From the NCBI RefSeq assembly GCF_001757355.1, contig NZ_MINO01000038.1, positions 1-35,300 of the forward strand: DNA of 35,300 bases, read 5' to 3'. Shown one piece after another: positions 9,905 through 17,706 of the stretch. A program made the position numbers and the translations under genes. The notes under the pieces were generated by a model. The model saw nothing but the letters and a program-made list of their open reading frames with translations. It was not told the DNA's origin and ran no database searches. Numbering within the stretch: the first letter of the stretch is position 1; the number at the start of each line of letters is the position of its first letter. This DNA comes from Sphingobium phenoxybenzoativorans (GTDB taxonomy: Bacteria > Pseudomonadota > Alphaproteobacteria > Sphingomonadales > Sphingomonadaceae).

Positions 9905-10037
9905 TTCTCTCTACCTTCTAGTCCAAATAGCTTGGGTTTGACCGCCAGGCCGCGCCTTGCGAAGGCGCGTCCATAGCAGCAAATTTCGATAATGCCAGCC
10001 CTAACAGAGCCAGTTTCCCGGCTCCGTTAAGGAAAAA
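9905..10037 (-). promoter_or_regulatory. fusA-tuf spacer with two hairpins
   Basis: The 133-bp spacer holds a stem at 10003-10028 (AACGGAGCC with GGCTCTGTT, one G-T wobble, 8-nt loop) and a second perfect 8-bp stem at 9951-9969 (CGCGCCTT with AAGGCGCG). Neither has a trailing T-tract, so they look like mRNA-processing or stability structures, not terminators. No convincing tuf promoter was found. Confidence 0.4.
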
Positions 10038-12110
10038 TCAGGCGAGCTTCGCCTTGACCTCGTCCGCGACGTTCTGCGGCACTTCGTCATAATGCGAGAA
10101 CGACATGGAATAGCTGGCGCGTCCCTGCGTGAACGAACGCAGCGAATTCACATAGCCGAACATGTTGGCCAGCGGGACCATGGCATCGACGGTCTGCGCA
10201 TTGCCGCGCGTGTCGGTGCCCTGGATCTGGCCGCGACGGCTGTTCATGTCGCCGATGACGTCGCCCAGATATTCCTCCGGGGTGACGACCTCGACCTTCA
10301 TGACCGGCTCAAGCAGCGTGATGCCCGCCTTCTGCGCGACTTCGCGCATCGCGGCGCGGCCCGTGATTTCGAACGCCAGCGCCGACGAGTCGACGTCGTG
10401 ATAGGCGCCGTCATACAGCAGGATTTCGAAGTCGATGATCGGGAAGCCGATCAGCGAACCGGTCGCCGCCGTCTCACGCATGCCCTTCTCAATGGCGGGG
10501 ATATATTCCTTCGGAATGTTGCCGCCCTTGATCTCGTCCTTGAAGATGATGCCCGCGCCGCGCTCACCCGGCGTGACCTTCACCTTGATGCGGCCGAACT
10601 GGCCGGTGCCGCCCGACTGCTTCTTGTGGGTGTAGTCGACGTCCACCTCTTTCTTGAGGTATTCGCGATAGGCGACCTGCGGCGCGCCGACATTCGCCTC
10701 GACCTTGAACTCGCGCTTCATGCGGTCGACCAGGATTTCGAGGTGAAGCTCGCCCATGCCCTTGATGATCGTCTGACCCGATTCGTGATCGGTCGAAACG
10801 CGGAAGGACGGATCCTCGGCGGCCAGGCGGTTGAGGGCGACGCCCATCTTTTCCTGGTCGGCCTTGGTCTTGGGTTCCACCGACAGTTCGATAACCGGCT
10901 CTGGAAATTCCATCCGCTCCAGAATGATCGGCTGGCGCTCGGCGCACAGCGTGTCACCGGTGGTGGTTTCCTTCATGCCAGCCAGCGCAACGATGTCGCC
11001 CGCATAGGCGGTATCGATGTCCTCACGCGAGTTGGCGTGCATGAGGAGCATGCGGCCGATCTTTTCCTTCTTGTCCTTGACCGAGTTCAGATAGGTGCCC
11101 TTGGTCAGCGTGCCGGAATAGACGCGCAGGAAGGTGAGCGAACCGACGAACGGGTCGTTCATGATCTTGAACGCCAGGCCAGCGAACGGCGCATCGTCAG
11201 CGGTCTTGCGGCTGTCGGGCTGCTCATTGTCCGGGTTGATGCCCTGCACGTCGGGAATGTCGAGCGGTGAAGGCAGATAGTCGACAACGGCGTCGAGCAG
11301 CGGCTGCACGCCCTTGTTCTTGAACGCGGAGCCGCACAACACCGGCACGAACGCCTGCGCCAGCGTACCCTTGCGGATCAGCTTCTTCAGCGTCGCGGTG
11401 TCGGGCAGGTTGCCCTCCAGATAGGCTTCCATCGCGTCATCGTCCTGCTCGACGGCAAGCTCGATCAGCTTTTCGCGATAATCGGCGGCCTTGTCGGCGA
11501 GGTCGGCCGGAATTTCCTCATAGGAGAATTCAGCGCCCAGATTTTCATCCTTCCAGATGATCGCGCGATTCTCGACGAGATCGACGAGGCCCTTGAAATC
11601 GCTCTCCGCGCCGATGGGGAGATAGAGAACGGCGGGCTTCGCGCCCAGGCGATCAATGATCGTCTGCACGCAATAATAGAAATCGGCGCCGGTGCGGTCG
11701 AGCTTGTTGATGAAGCACATCCGCGGAACCTTATATTTGTCCGCCTGACGCCACACGGTTTCCGACTGAGGCTCAACGCCGGCAACGCCGTCGAACGCGG
11801 CGACCGCGCCGTCGAGCACGCGCAGCGAACGCTCGACTTCAATCGTGAAGTCGACGTGACCGGGGGTGTCGATGATGTTCAGGCGGTGATCGTTCCAGAA
11901 GCAGGTCGTCGCTGCCGAGGTGATCGTGATCCCGCGCTCTTGCTCCTGCTCCATCCAGTCCATCGTGGCGGCGCCGTCATGGACTTCGCCGATCTTGTAG
12001 GACTTGCCGGTGTAGTAAAGGATGCGCTCGGTCGTCGTCGTCTTGCCGGCGTCGATATGCGCCATGATGCCAAAATTGCGATAGCGTTCGAGCGGATGGC
12101 TGCGGGCCAT
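10038..12110 (-). CDS. fusA: Translation elongation factor G
   Basis: EF-G is the GTPase that drives ribosomal translocation and, with RRF, recycling. The 690-residue product has the P-loop AHIDAGKT (residues 17-24), the switch II motif DTPGHVDF and the NKLD motif ([10 protein letters not shown]), followed by domains II-V including [10 protein letters not shown]. Length is that of the canonical translocase. It lies in the str operon between rpsG and tuf, but 213 bp after rpsG, a spacer that contains a strong hairpin. Confidence 0.98.
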   Translation of the reverse strand: MARSHPLERYRNFGIMAHIDAGKTTTTERILYYTGKSYKIGEVHDGAATMDWMEQEQERGITITSAATTCFWNDHRLNIIDTPGHVDFTIEVERSLRVLDGAVAAFDGVAGVEPQSETVWRQADKYKVPRMCFINKLDRTGADFYYCVQTIIDRLGAKPAVLYLPIGAESDFKGLVDLVENRAIIWKDENLGAEFSYEEIPADLADKAADYREKLIELAVEQDDDAMEAYLEGNLPDTATLKKLIRKGTLAQAFVPVLCGSAFKNKGVQPLLDAVVDYLPSPLDIPDVQGINPDNEQPDSRKTADDAPFAGLAFKIMNDPFVGSLTFLRVYSGTLTKGTYLNSVKDKKEKIGRMLLMHANSREDIDTAYAGDIVALAGMKETTTGDTLCAERQPIILERMEFPEPVIELSVEPKTKADQEKMGVALNRLAAEDPSFRVSTDHESGQTIIKGMGELHLEILVDRMKREFKVEANVGAPQVAYREYLKKEVDVDYTHKKQSGGTGQFGRIKVKVTPGERGAGIIFKDEIKGGNIPKEYIPAIEKGMRETAATGSLIGFPIIDFEILLYDGAYHDVDSSALAFEITGRAAMREVAQKAGITLLEPVMKVEVVTPEEYLGDVIGDMNSRRGQIQGTDTRGNAQTVDAMVPLANMFGYVNSLRSFTQGRASYSMSFSHYDEVPQNVADEVKAKLA

Positions 12111-12252
12111 GATCGTTACTCCGTTGCCTGTGCGGCGGTTTGAGCGTCAGAAAATTCCATGTCCGTTCGCCCTGCTGGCACGAGGCGCGTGACTCGCGCC
12201 AGTGTTGAAGGGCTTTTCCGAGCGGAGCGAAATACGTCACTTCGTTCAGCGT

Positions 12253-12281
12253 AGGGCTTCGACTTCACTCAGCCCGAACGG
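12253..12281. repeat. Solitary REP-like arm (CCGTTCGGGCTGAG type) in the rpsG-fusA spacer
   Basis: On the minus strand this 29-nt segment starts CCGTTCGGGCTGAG and ends GTCGAAGCCCT, with GGGCT/AGCCC able to pair. It resembles the arms of the paired element at 32886-33008 (CCGTTCGTGCTGAG...GAAGCCCT). No second inverted arm was found, so it is either a single or decayed copy. A second element within the ribosomal cluster supports repeated insertion. Confidence 0.55.
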
Positions 12282-12285
12282 TAAT

Positions 12286-12313
12286 GGGGATCAGGGCACA
12301 AGCCCTGATCCCC
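12286..12313 (-). terminator. Perfect 12-bp hairpin directly after rpsG
   Basis: GGGGATCAGGGC and GCCCTGATCCCC form a perfect 12-bp stem with a 4-nt loop, starting 10 nt after the rpsG stop. No T-tract follows on the minus strand, so it is more likely a 3'-end stabilising or processing structure, or a weak attenuator that would lower fusA-tuf expression relative to rpsL-rpsG. The structure is clear; the role is inference. Confidence 0.5.
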
Positions 12314-12323
12314 TATATAATGC

Positions 12324-12794
12324 TTACCAGCGGTAGTGCGAGAAGGCGCGGTTGGCTTCGGCCATCCGGTGCGTATCCTCGCGCTTCTTGACCGCATTGC
12401 CGCGATTGTTCGCAGCGTCCAGAAGCTCACCCGACAGGCGGGCGGCCATCGTGGTTTCGCTGCGGTTGCGCGCGGCGGTGATCAGCCAGCGGATCGCCAG
12501 CGCCTGGGCGCGCTCAGGGCGCACCTCGACGGGAACCTGGTATGTCGCACCGCCGACGCGGCGGCTGCGGACTTCGATGCCGGGCTTCACATTGTTCAGC
12601 GCGTCATGGAACATCTGGATCGGATCCTTCTTGGCTTTCACCTCGACGGTCTCCAGTGCGCCATAAACGATCGATTCGGCGACGGCCTTCTTGCCGTCCT
12701 CCATCACGCTGTTCATGAACTTGGAAAGAACCTGATCGCCATATTTGGGATCGGGCAGGATGATGCGCTTTTCAGGGCGACGACGACGTGACAT
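12324..12794 (-). CDS. rpsG: 30S ribosomal protein S7 (uS7)
   Basis: S7 nucleates assembly of the small-subunit head and is the E. coli str-operon translational repressor. The 156-residue product starts [20 protein letters not shown]. It contains [20 protein letters not shown] and [20 protein letters not shown], both diagnostic, and ends FSHYRW. It begins 15 bp after the rpsL stop. Confidence 0.97.
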   Translation of the reverse strand: MSRRRRPEKRIILPDPKYGDQVLSKFMNSVMEDGKKAVAESIVYGALETVEVKAKKDPIQMFHDALNNVKPGIEVRSRRVGGATYQVPVEVRPERAQALAIRWLITAARNRSETTMAARLSGELLDAANNRGNAVKKREDTHRMAEANRAFSHYRW

Positions 12795-12809
12795 GGTATC
12801 TGTCTCCCC

Positions 12810-13181
12810 TTACTTCGGACGCTTGGCGCCGTATTTGGAACGGCTCTGCTTGCGGTCCTTGACGCCCTGGGTATCCAGAACGCCGCGAAGAACGTGGTAG
12901 CGAACGCCCGGAAGGTCGCGAACGCGGCCGCCACGGATCAGCACCACGCTGTGCTCCTGCAGGTTGTGGCCTTCACCCGGAATATAGGTGATGACCTCGC
13001 GCTGGTTGACCAGGCGGACCTTGGCAACCTTACGGAGCGCCGAGTTCGGCTTTTTCGGGGTCGTCGTATAGACGCGGGTGCAAACGCCGCGCTTTTGCGG
13101 GTTCGCATCCATTGCAGGGACCTTTGACTTGGCCTTCTGCGGTTCGCGGCCCTTGCGGACCAACTGATTGATCGTTGGCAT
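12810..13181 (-). CDS. rpsL: 30S ribosomal protein S12 (uS12) with Arg88
   Basis: S12 monitors decoding at the A site. The start is taken at ATG 13181 ([12 protein letters not shown]), preceded by AAGG/GAAGG; the open frame reaches 13265 but the extra 28 residues are not family-like. The 123-residue product aligns without gaps to E. coli S12 through position 100. Lys43 is retained in [11 protein letters not shown]. Position 88 in [10 protein letters not shown] is Arg (codon CGC at 12920-12918), where E. coli has Lys (Lys87 without the initiator Met). K88R is an established streptomycin-resistance substitution, so the strain may be intrinsically resistant. It is the first gene of the str operon. 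Confidence 0.97.
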   Translation of the reverse strand: MPTINQLVRKGREPQKAKSKVPAMDANPQKRGVCTRVYTTTPKKPNSALRKVAKVRLVNQREVITYIPGEGHNLQEHSVVLIRGGRVRDLPGVRYHVLRGVLDTQGVKDRKQSRSKYGAKRPK

Positions 13182-13541
13182 GAAGCCCTTCACCTTTGCA
13201 AAGTTACTCTGCCGGATCACCCCGCTGTCATGCTGCCAAAAACCACATATGGCTTCCAACAGCAAAGGCCCCGGCGGTCATCTGACCCCTGGAGCCGCAA
13301 GAGCACCCGGCAATGTTCAGCTCTGTGTTTCCTGCCCGGCGATGACGGAGAGAAGAAGCGATTCTCCATACCGAAGGCCGTCGGACAGGCGCGCCCTATA
13401 GCGACGGGGCCATTTGGGGTCAAGCGGCGCGGGCAAGCGCCGATGCGGCTTCCGGCCGGCCGCAACCTGGCGGAGGTTACAGGTCCGATGCGGCGTTAAA
13501 TTAACATGGCGTAAAGGATAAAATGAGAATTGGGGGGCAAT
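13182..13541. other. Divergent intergenic region between rpsL and the small membrane protein gene
   Basis: This 360-bp gap carries the str promoter and its long leader on the minus strand. I found no clear S7- or S12-binding mimic, terminator or leader peptide in the leader. On the plus strand an AT-rich patch (13498-13524, with TTAAATTAACAT and GGATAAAAT) may hold the promoter of the downstream gene pair, but no well-spaced -35/-10 pair is evident. Confidence 0.5.
13395..13423 (-). promoter_or_regulatory. Sigma70-type promoter of the str operon
   Basis: On the minus strand TTGACC (13423-13418) and TATAGG (13400-13395) are separated by exactly 17 bp, a near-ideal alphaproteobacterial housekeeping promoter. 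Transcription would start near 13388, giving an rpsL leader of about 207 nt. Only inspection was used. It is the only strong promoter match I found for the ribosomal cluster. Confidence 0.75.
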
Positions 13542-13862
13542 ATGGATCGATCCCTTCTCTCGCGGCAGACTATCCCCCTGTTCCTGCAATTCCTGCTGAT
13601 CAGCGGCGGCATTGCGTTCAGCGCGCTCATTCCCCCGGCGCATGGCGCGATGGTGGCTATCCCCCTGGTGCCGCAGATGCGGAGCGAGGGCATGTCCCGG
13701 CTGATCGCGTCCGGCGCGCGCATAGAGCGCGCAGGCCCGACATCCGGCAGCCTGGTCCTGGTCGCGGACCGCAACGCCATAGCCGCCGACGCCATACGGC
13801 ACGGCATATTGCTGTTGCCCACGGCCATCGCCGGATGCCGTAGCGGGAGCGCCGCCGCATGA
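13542..13862 (+). CDS. Small N-terminally anchored membrane protein, function unknown
   Basis: I do not recognise a family. The start is taken at ATG 13542 (MDRSLLSRQT), preceded by a G6 run that can act as ribosome binding site; the frame opens 4 codons earlier at a TTG. The 106-residue product has one hydrophobic segment at about 11-32 (PLFLQFLLISGGIAFSALIP). It is followed by a short exported or cytoplasmic part with SGSLVLVADRNAIAADAIRHGILLLPTAIAGC. Its stop overlaps the ATG of the chemoreceptor-like gene (ATGA), so the two are translationally coupled and probably act together, for example as an accessory sensor subunit. That role is inference. Confidence 0.65.
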   Translation: MDRSLLSRQTIPLFLQFLLISGGIAFSALIPPAHGAMVAIPLVPQMRSEGMSRLIASGARIERAGPTSGSLVLVADRNAIAADAIRHGILLLPTAIAGCRSGSAAA

Positions 13863-15397
13863 ACGAAGCCGCCATTCCCATGCTCGGCGACCTGCGCCGC
13901 AAATCCGTCCGCCTGCTTGCGATGCTTGGCTGGCTGAATGTGCCCGTCCTCGCCGGTCTCGGCCTATGGAACGGGGTGGAGGATTTCATCCTGCCCGCGC
14001 TGCTGGCGGCGCTGTTCAGCATCGCCCCTTTGTTCTGCGCCCTTCGCCGCCCGATCGACCCGCTGACGCCGCAGGTCATCGCGCTCGCCTATGCCGGTTA
14101 TCCAGCGCTGTTCGTTTATATGATGCGCGGCCACACCTGGCAGATGGACATGCACATGTATTTCTTCGTGTGCCTGGCCGGGGTCGCCCTGATGTACGAC
14201 AGGCGCGCCGTGCTGGTCAGCGCCAGCGTCATCGCACTGCATCACGCCGTTCTGGTGGTAGTCATGCCACAATGGGTGTTCACCGGCACTGGCGATTATG
14301 AGCGGGTCGCGCTTCACGCCGTCCTGGTCATCCTGGAATCCCTGGGACTGCTGCGGCTGATCAAGGACGGCCGCGGCCGCATGGTCGAGCAGGCGCGGCT
14401 GAACATCGTGGCGGAAGAGCAGGCAAGGATCGCCGTCGCCGCCCAGGCCGAGGCGGAAACCCGCGCGCGCGAACTCGCCGCCAGCCGCGAGGCCGAGCAT
14501 GCCGCTCGCGTCGCGCAAGCCGCCGCCGAGGACGCGATGATGGAGGCGTCCGCCATCAGGCGCGGCGAGGCGGCCGACCGGATCGTGCAGAATCTGTCCG
14601 GCCTGATGAACGATATTCGCGACGCCGCAGGCCAGATTGAGGGGCATAACCAAAAAGCGCAGGCCCTGACTGGCAAGGCGGCGGATTCATCGGCGACGCT
14701 GCGCCGGAAGGGGACGGAGGCAGCAGCCAACATCTCCAATGTCGCGGGCATCGTGGAGCAGCTCGTCTCCTCCTTCGGCGAGGTTGCGCGCAACAGCCAG
14801 TCGGCGCGCGCCCATTCGCAGCGAACGCGCGAGAATGTCGAGGCGATGGGACCACGACTGGAATCGCTGAAGCAGGAGGTGTCGGCCGCGGGGGAAATAC
14901 TCGACCTGATCTCCTCCATTTCGGCGCAGAGCCACATGCTGGCGCTGAACGCATCAATCGAAGCGGCGCGCAGCGGAGAAGCGGGCCGGGGTTTTGTGGT
15001 CGTCGCTGATGAAATGAAGCTGATGGCGCGCAGAACCGGCGACGCGGCGCTCGCCATCGTCGCCAAGCTGGAGAATATCGGCACGGCGTCGACCAGCGTG
15101 TCGGAAGCCGTGCTGGAAACCCAGGGCGCGGTGGCGGCGATCGCTGGATCGGCCGACGCCATCGCCGCGGCGCTGAGCCAGCAGGAGATCGCCGTCGGCG
15201 ACATCGCGGCGTCCGCCCGGCAGGTTTCCCAGGAGATTGACGGCGCGGCGATCACCGCCGCAGAGGTCGACCGGCTGATCGGCAATGGCGGGCTGCTGAC
15301 CGCGCAGATGGACGATGTGGCGACCGCGCTCAGCCGCCGTTCCAGCGAACTGGGCCAGGAGCTGGAACGGCTGGTTCATGAACTTCGCGCGGGGTGA
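13859..15397 (+). CDS. Methyl-accepting chemotaxis-like protein with integral-membrane sensor domain
   Basis: The 512-residue protein has about five or six membrane segments in residues 20-165, no extended periplasmic ligand domain, a charged coiled coil (about 170-240), and a cytoplasmic signalling domain. The receptor hairpin tip is clear at about 356-387 (QSHMLALNASIEAARSGEAG, GRGFVVVADE), slightly diverged from the usual QTNLLALNAAIEAARAGE. The membrane part carries a His/Asp/Met-rich motif HTWQMDMHMYFF (92-103) and ALHHAVL (126-132), which could bind a metal or haem; this is inference. No C-terminal CheR-docking pentapeptide is present. No che genes are nearby. It is coupled by ATGA to the preceding small membrane protein. 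Confidence 0.85.
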   Translation: MNEAAIPMLGDLRRKSVRLLAMLGWLNVPVLAGLGLWNGVEDFILPALLAALFSIAPLFCALRRPIDPLTPQVIALAYAGYPALFVYMMRGHTWQMDMHMYFFVCLAGVALMYDRRAVLVSASVIALHHAVLVVVMPQWVFTGTGDYERVALHAVLVILESLGLLRLIKDGRGRMVEQARLNIVAEEQARIAVAAQAEAETRARELAASREAEHAARVAQAAAEDAMMEASAIRRGEAADRIVQNLSGLMNDIRDAAGQIEGHNQKAQALTGKAADSSATLRRKGTEAAANISNVAGIVEQLVSSFGEVARNSQSARAHSQRTRENVEAMGPRLESLKQEVSAAGEILDLISSISAQSHMLALNASIEAARSGEAGRGFVVVADEMKLMARRTGDAALAIVAKLENIGTASTSVSEAVLETQGAVAAIAGSADAIAAALSQQEIAVGDIAASARQVSQEIDGAAITAAEVDRLIGNGGLLTAQMDDVATALSRRSSELGQELERLVHELRAG

Positions 15398-15524
15398 ATC
15401 CGGGGACGGGCAAAGGGCGAGTCGATGGCCCCTTTGCAGGCGCGCCAACGGGTTTGCTTACCAAATTATTGACGCCCGACGGAACAAACCGGGCATGAAA
15501 ATCGTTTCACCCTGTTGAGACTTC

Positions 15525-15586
15525 GATTCGTCACGAGTCCGCGTTCGTGGATTCGCGACTCCGGTCTTCCTTTGCTACCGCGACTC
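15525..15586. promoter_or_regulatory. Cluster of five GANTC (CcrM-type) methylation sites upstream of the M23 gene
   Basis: GANTC occurs at 15525-15529, 15535-15539, 15550-15554, 15557-15561 and 15582-15586, five sites in 62 bp where about 0.25 is expected by chance. The last ends 26 bp before the M23 start codon. In alphaproteobacteria GANTC is methylated by CcrM, and GcrA activates promoters carrying methylated sites, so this is a candidate cell-cycle-controlled promoter. The motifs are seen; the regulation is inference. Confidence 0.6.
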
Positions 15587-15611
15587 AAATTCCAAGAAAT
15601 CGGGTCAGCGG

Positions 15612-16796
15612 GTGATAAATATAAAGAGAGGCTTAGCCGGCCTCAAAACCGGCCTTCTGGCTGCGTTTCCGGCACGCGAAATTTATTTGCGGTCGGGTGG
15701 CGAAGTAAAATTCCTCAAGATCGGCACCAAGACGCAGTTGCTCGCCGCAGGCGCAGTGACCACGGCCTTCTGCGGCTGGCTGGGCGCGACATTGTTCCTG
15801 ATGACGACGCAGGCGAGCGTCGCGATGGAGCGCGCGGCGCTGGACCGCGAGAGCAAGACCGTCGCCAGCAAATCGCGCGAGGTGAAGGCCTATCGCGCCT
15901 CCGTCGGCGAGGTTGCGGAGGATCTTGAAGCGCGTCAGGAGTATCTGGAGGACCTGTTCAAGACGCATTTCGGCGCGCAGCCCGATCCCGCCGCAGTGGT
16001 CGGCAAGGCGCAGGCGGCGGACAAGAATGCGGACGCAGCCAAGGCCGCGAAGATCAGCGCCGCCGTGCCCGAAGCCCGGCCGCTCATGGGCGTCGAGGCC
16101 CGCCAGATCGCCTTCGCCCGGATGCTGACCAGCGCCGTAGAGCAGCGCGCGAAACGGGCGGAAGCGGCGATCCGGTCCTTCGGCCTTGATCCGCGCACCC
16201 TGATGCGCCGGAACGCAGCCACCGGACAGGGCGGTCCCTTTGTGCCCTGGCGCGGCGGCGACGACGAGCTGTCGAGCGAGCTGAGCGGCCTGTCGGCGGC
16301 GCTGGCCCGCATGGACATGCTGGAGCGCGGTCTGGTGTCAATCCCGTCGGGCAAGCCGACCGCCGGGGTCATGCTGACCAGTTCCTACGGCGTGCGGCGC
16401 GATCCGTTCAACGGCCACCCCGCCTTTCACGCCGGCCTCGATTTCTCCGGCGCCTATGGCCAGCCGATCCTGGCCGCCGCGCGCGGCAAGGTCAGCTATG
16501 TCGGGCAGCGTCAGGGCTATGGCAATGTCGTCGAGGTCGACCATGGCAACGGGATCTTAACGCGCTACGCCCATCTTTCCGGCTTCAGCACACGCGCGGG
16601 CGAGACGGTCTTTCGCGGCACGCAGATCGCCCGGATGGGATCGACGGGCCGCTCGACCGGAACTCACCTGCATTTCGAGGTGCGCGTCAATGGCGCCGCC
16701 ATCAACCCACGCCGCTTCCTGGAGGCCGACCGCGATGTTCTCCAAATCCAGCAAATCGCAAAGCAGCGCTTCGCCGATGTCGGCAACCGGGGGTAA
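15612..16796 (+). CDS. M23 family peptidoglycan endopeptidase, membrane-anchored
   Basis: This is a predicted zinc endopeptidase that cleaves peptide bridges of peptidoglycan. The 394-residue product starts at GTG 15612; no better in-frame start is evident. One membrane segment (about 43-66) is followed by an Ala/Glu/Lys-rich coiled coil (about 70-180). The LytM/M23 domain (about 253-370) has all ligands and catalytic residues: His273 and Asp277 in HAGLD, His321 in YAHLSGF, and HLHFE at 352-356 with His354. The catalytic site should be periplasmic. Its 3' end overlaps the bactofilin gene by 62 bp, the arrangement known for shape-determining M23/bactofilin pairs (LmdC with BacA in Hyphomonas, Csd1 with CcmA in Helicobacter). 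Confidence 0.93.
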   Translation: MINIKRGLAGLKTGLLAAFPAREIYLRSGGEVKFLKIGTKTQLLAAGAVTTAFCGWLGATLFLMTTQASVAMERAALDRESKTVASKSREVKAYRASVGEVAEDLEARQEYLEDLFKTHFGAQPDPAAVVGKAQAADKNADAAKAAKISAAVPEARPLMGVEARQIAFARMLTSAVEQRAKRAEAAIRSFGLDPRTLMRRNAATGQGGPFVPWRGGDDELSSELSGLSAALARMDMLERGLVSIPSGKPTAGVMLTSSYGVRRDPFNGHPAFHAGLDFSGAYGQPILAAARGKVSYVGQRQGYGNVVEVDHGNGILTRYAHLSGFSTRAGETVFRGTQIARMGSTGRSTGTHLHFEVRVNGAAINPRRFLEADRDVLQIQQIAKQRFADVGNRG

Positions 16797-17157
16797 GAAC
16801 GTCCCCTTCTCCCTGATCGGCGGCGATGTCGCGATCACCGGCAATATCTCCGCTACGGTGGACCTGCATATCGACGGCAAGGTCGAGGGCGACATCACCT
16901 GCGCCGCGCTGGTGCAGGGCGCCGAGAGCCGGATCAAGGGCCATGTCACCGCCAAGACCGCGCGGCTGGCGGGCCTTGTCGACGGATCGATCGACGCCGA
17001 GGAATTGTTGATCGAAAGCACGGCGCGCATCACCGGCGATGTCGCCTATGAGCGCATCACCATCGCGGCGGGCGGTCAGGTCGATGGCCGTTTCGCGCAC
17101 AAGAATGGCGCGCAGCATGGCGACCTGAAACTGATCACCAACGACAGCGCGGCCTGA
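16735..17157 (+). CDS. Bactofilin
   Basis: Bactofilins are cytoskeletal beta-helix proteins that polymerise without nucleotide and recruit cell-wall enzymes. I chose ATG 16735 (MFSKSSKSQS) because GGAGG lies 9 bp upstream. The 140-residue product has a Ser/Lys-rich N-terminal tail, then a core beginning SLIGGDVAITGNISATVDLH and continuing with the regular short repeats of a right-handed beta-helix (IDGKVEGDI, GHVTAKTARLAGLVDGSI, ARITGDVAYERITIAAGGQV), and a short tail. The start lies inside the M23 reading frame, so expression is very probably coupled. Confidence 0.93.
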   Translation: MFSKSSKSQSSASPMSATGGKNVPFSLIGGDVAITGNISATVDLHIDGKVEGDITCAALVQGAESRIKGHVTAKTARLAGLVDGSIDAEELLIESTARITGDVAYERITIAAGGQVDGRFAHKNGAQHGDLKLITNDSAA

Positions 17158-17165
17158 CCATTCCC

Positions 17166-17489
17166 CTAATGATGGCCCAATATCCGGGCCAGCGCCATCC
17201 GGGCATGGTCGAACGCCCGGTTGCGAATTTCGGCATGATCGACAAGCAGGTCCCACATATCGTCGCTATGGTCGTCCATATCGCTGGCGACCTGATAGCT
17301 GACCTGCTGCTCGTCGGCGATGATCTGCTCCAGCCGCTCGGACGGGCGGTCGCTCAATATGGCCAGTTCCGCCATCAACGCGGCGCACAGCTCCTGAAGC
17401 ACGGAGGTTTCGACCGACAGCGTGTTCACGGTGGCGCCAAGATATTCCACCCTGGCCTGCAATTGCCGAAGCACGGCTTCGATATCCAT
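17166..17489 (-). CDS. Small coiled-coil protein, function unknown
   Basis: The 107-residue acidic product starts MDIEAVLRQLQARVEYLGAT and looks wholly helical, with heptad-like spacing over about residues 3-65, and ends HARMALARILGHH. It has no signal peptide or membrane segment. GAGGA lies 6 bp before the ATG, which favours this strand over the overlapping antisense frame at 17169-17543. It converges on the bactofilin gene with an 8-bp gap. I do not recognise a family. Confidence 0.7.
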   Translation of the reverse strand: MDIEAVLRQLQARVEYLGATVNTLSVETSVLQELCAALMAELAILSDRPSERLEQIIADEQQVSYQVASDMDDHSDDMWDLLVDHAEIRNRAFDHARMALARILGHH

Positions 17490-17624
17490 AGCGAGTCCTC
17501 ACATCCCGCCGCCCGCCGGGGCATTCGACACCCAATCCGTTAACAAAAAGTTCCGGCGGCCCGCCCGGACAGCCCGCAAGACGCCGGATTTTCGACGAAC
17601 GACATGGCAATGATGCTGTCATTC

Positions 17625-17651
17625 TTGACGCTCGTACAAAAAGGTTAGAAC
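17625..17651 (+). promoter_or_regulatory. Weak candidate promoter for the M1 aminopeptidase gene
   Basis: TTGACG at 17625 and TAGAAC at 17646 are 15 bp apart, shorter than ideal, and lie about 55 bp before the start codon. This is the best match in the 217-bp spacer 17490-17706, which otherwise shows no structure. Confidence 0.25.
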
Positions 17652-17706
17652 GGTTGGGCATGCCGTGCGTTCTGCCGCACGCCCCAAAGCATCCGGAGTT
17701 CCTTGC

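Noticed and set aside
10003..10028. Terminator between fusA and tuf
   Set aside because: The stem has a wobble pair and an 8-nt loop and no following T-tract on the transcribed strand.
13182..13265. N-terminal extension of S12 to 13265
   Set aside because: Residues before [11 protein letters not shown] do not resemble S12, and the shorter start matches the family length.
13523..13843. An alternative 106-codon plus-strand frame overlapping the small membrane protein gene
   Set aside because: Composition is Arg/Pro/His-rich and shadow-like. The overlapping frame has a membrane segment and ATGA coupling to the next gene.
17169..17543. A 124-codon plus-strand frame opposite the coiled-coil protein
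   Set aside because: The minus-strand frame has a GAGGA ribosome binding site and coiled-coil composition; the plus frame has neither.
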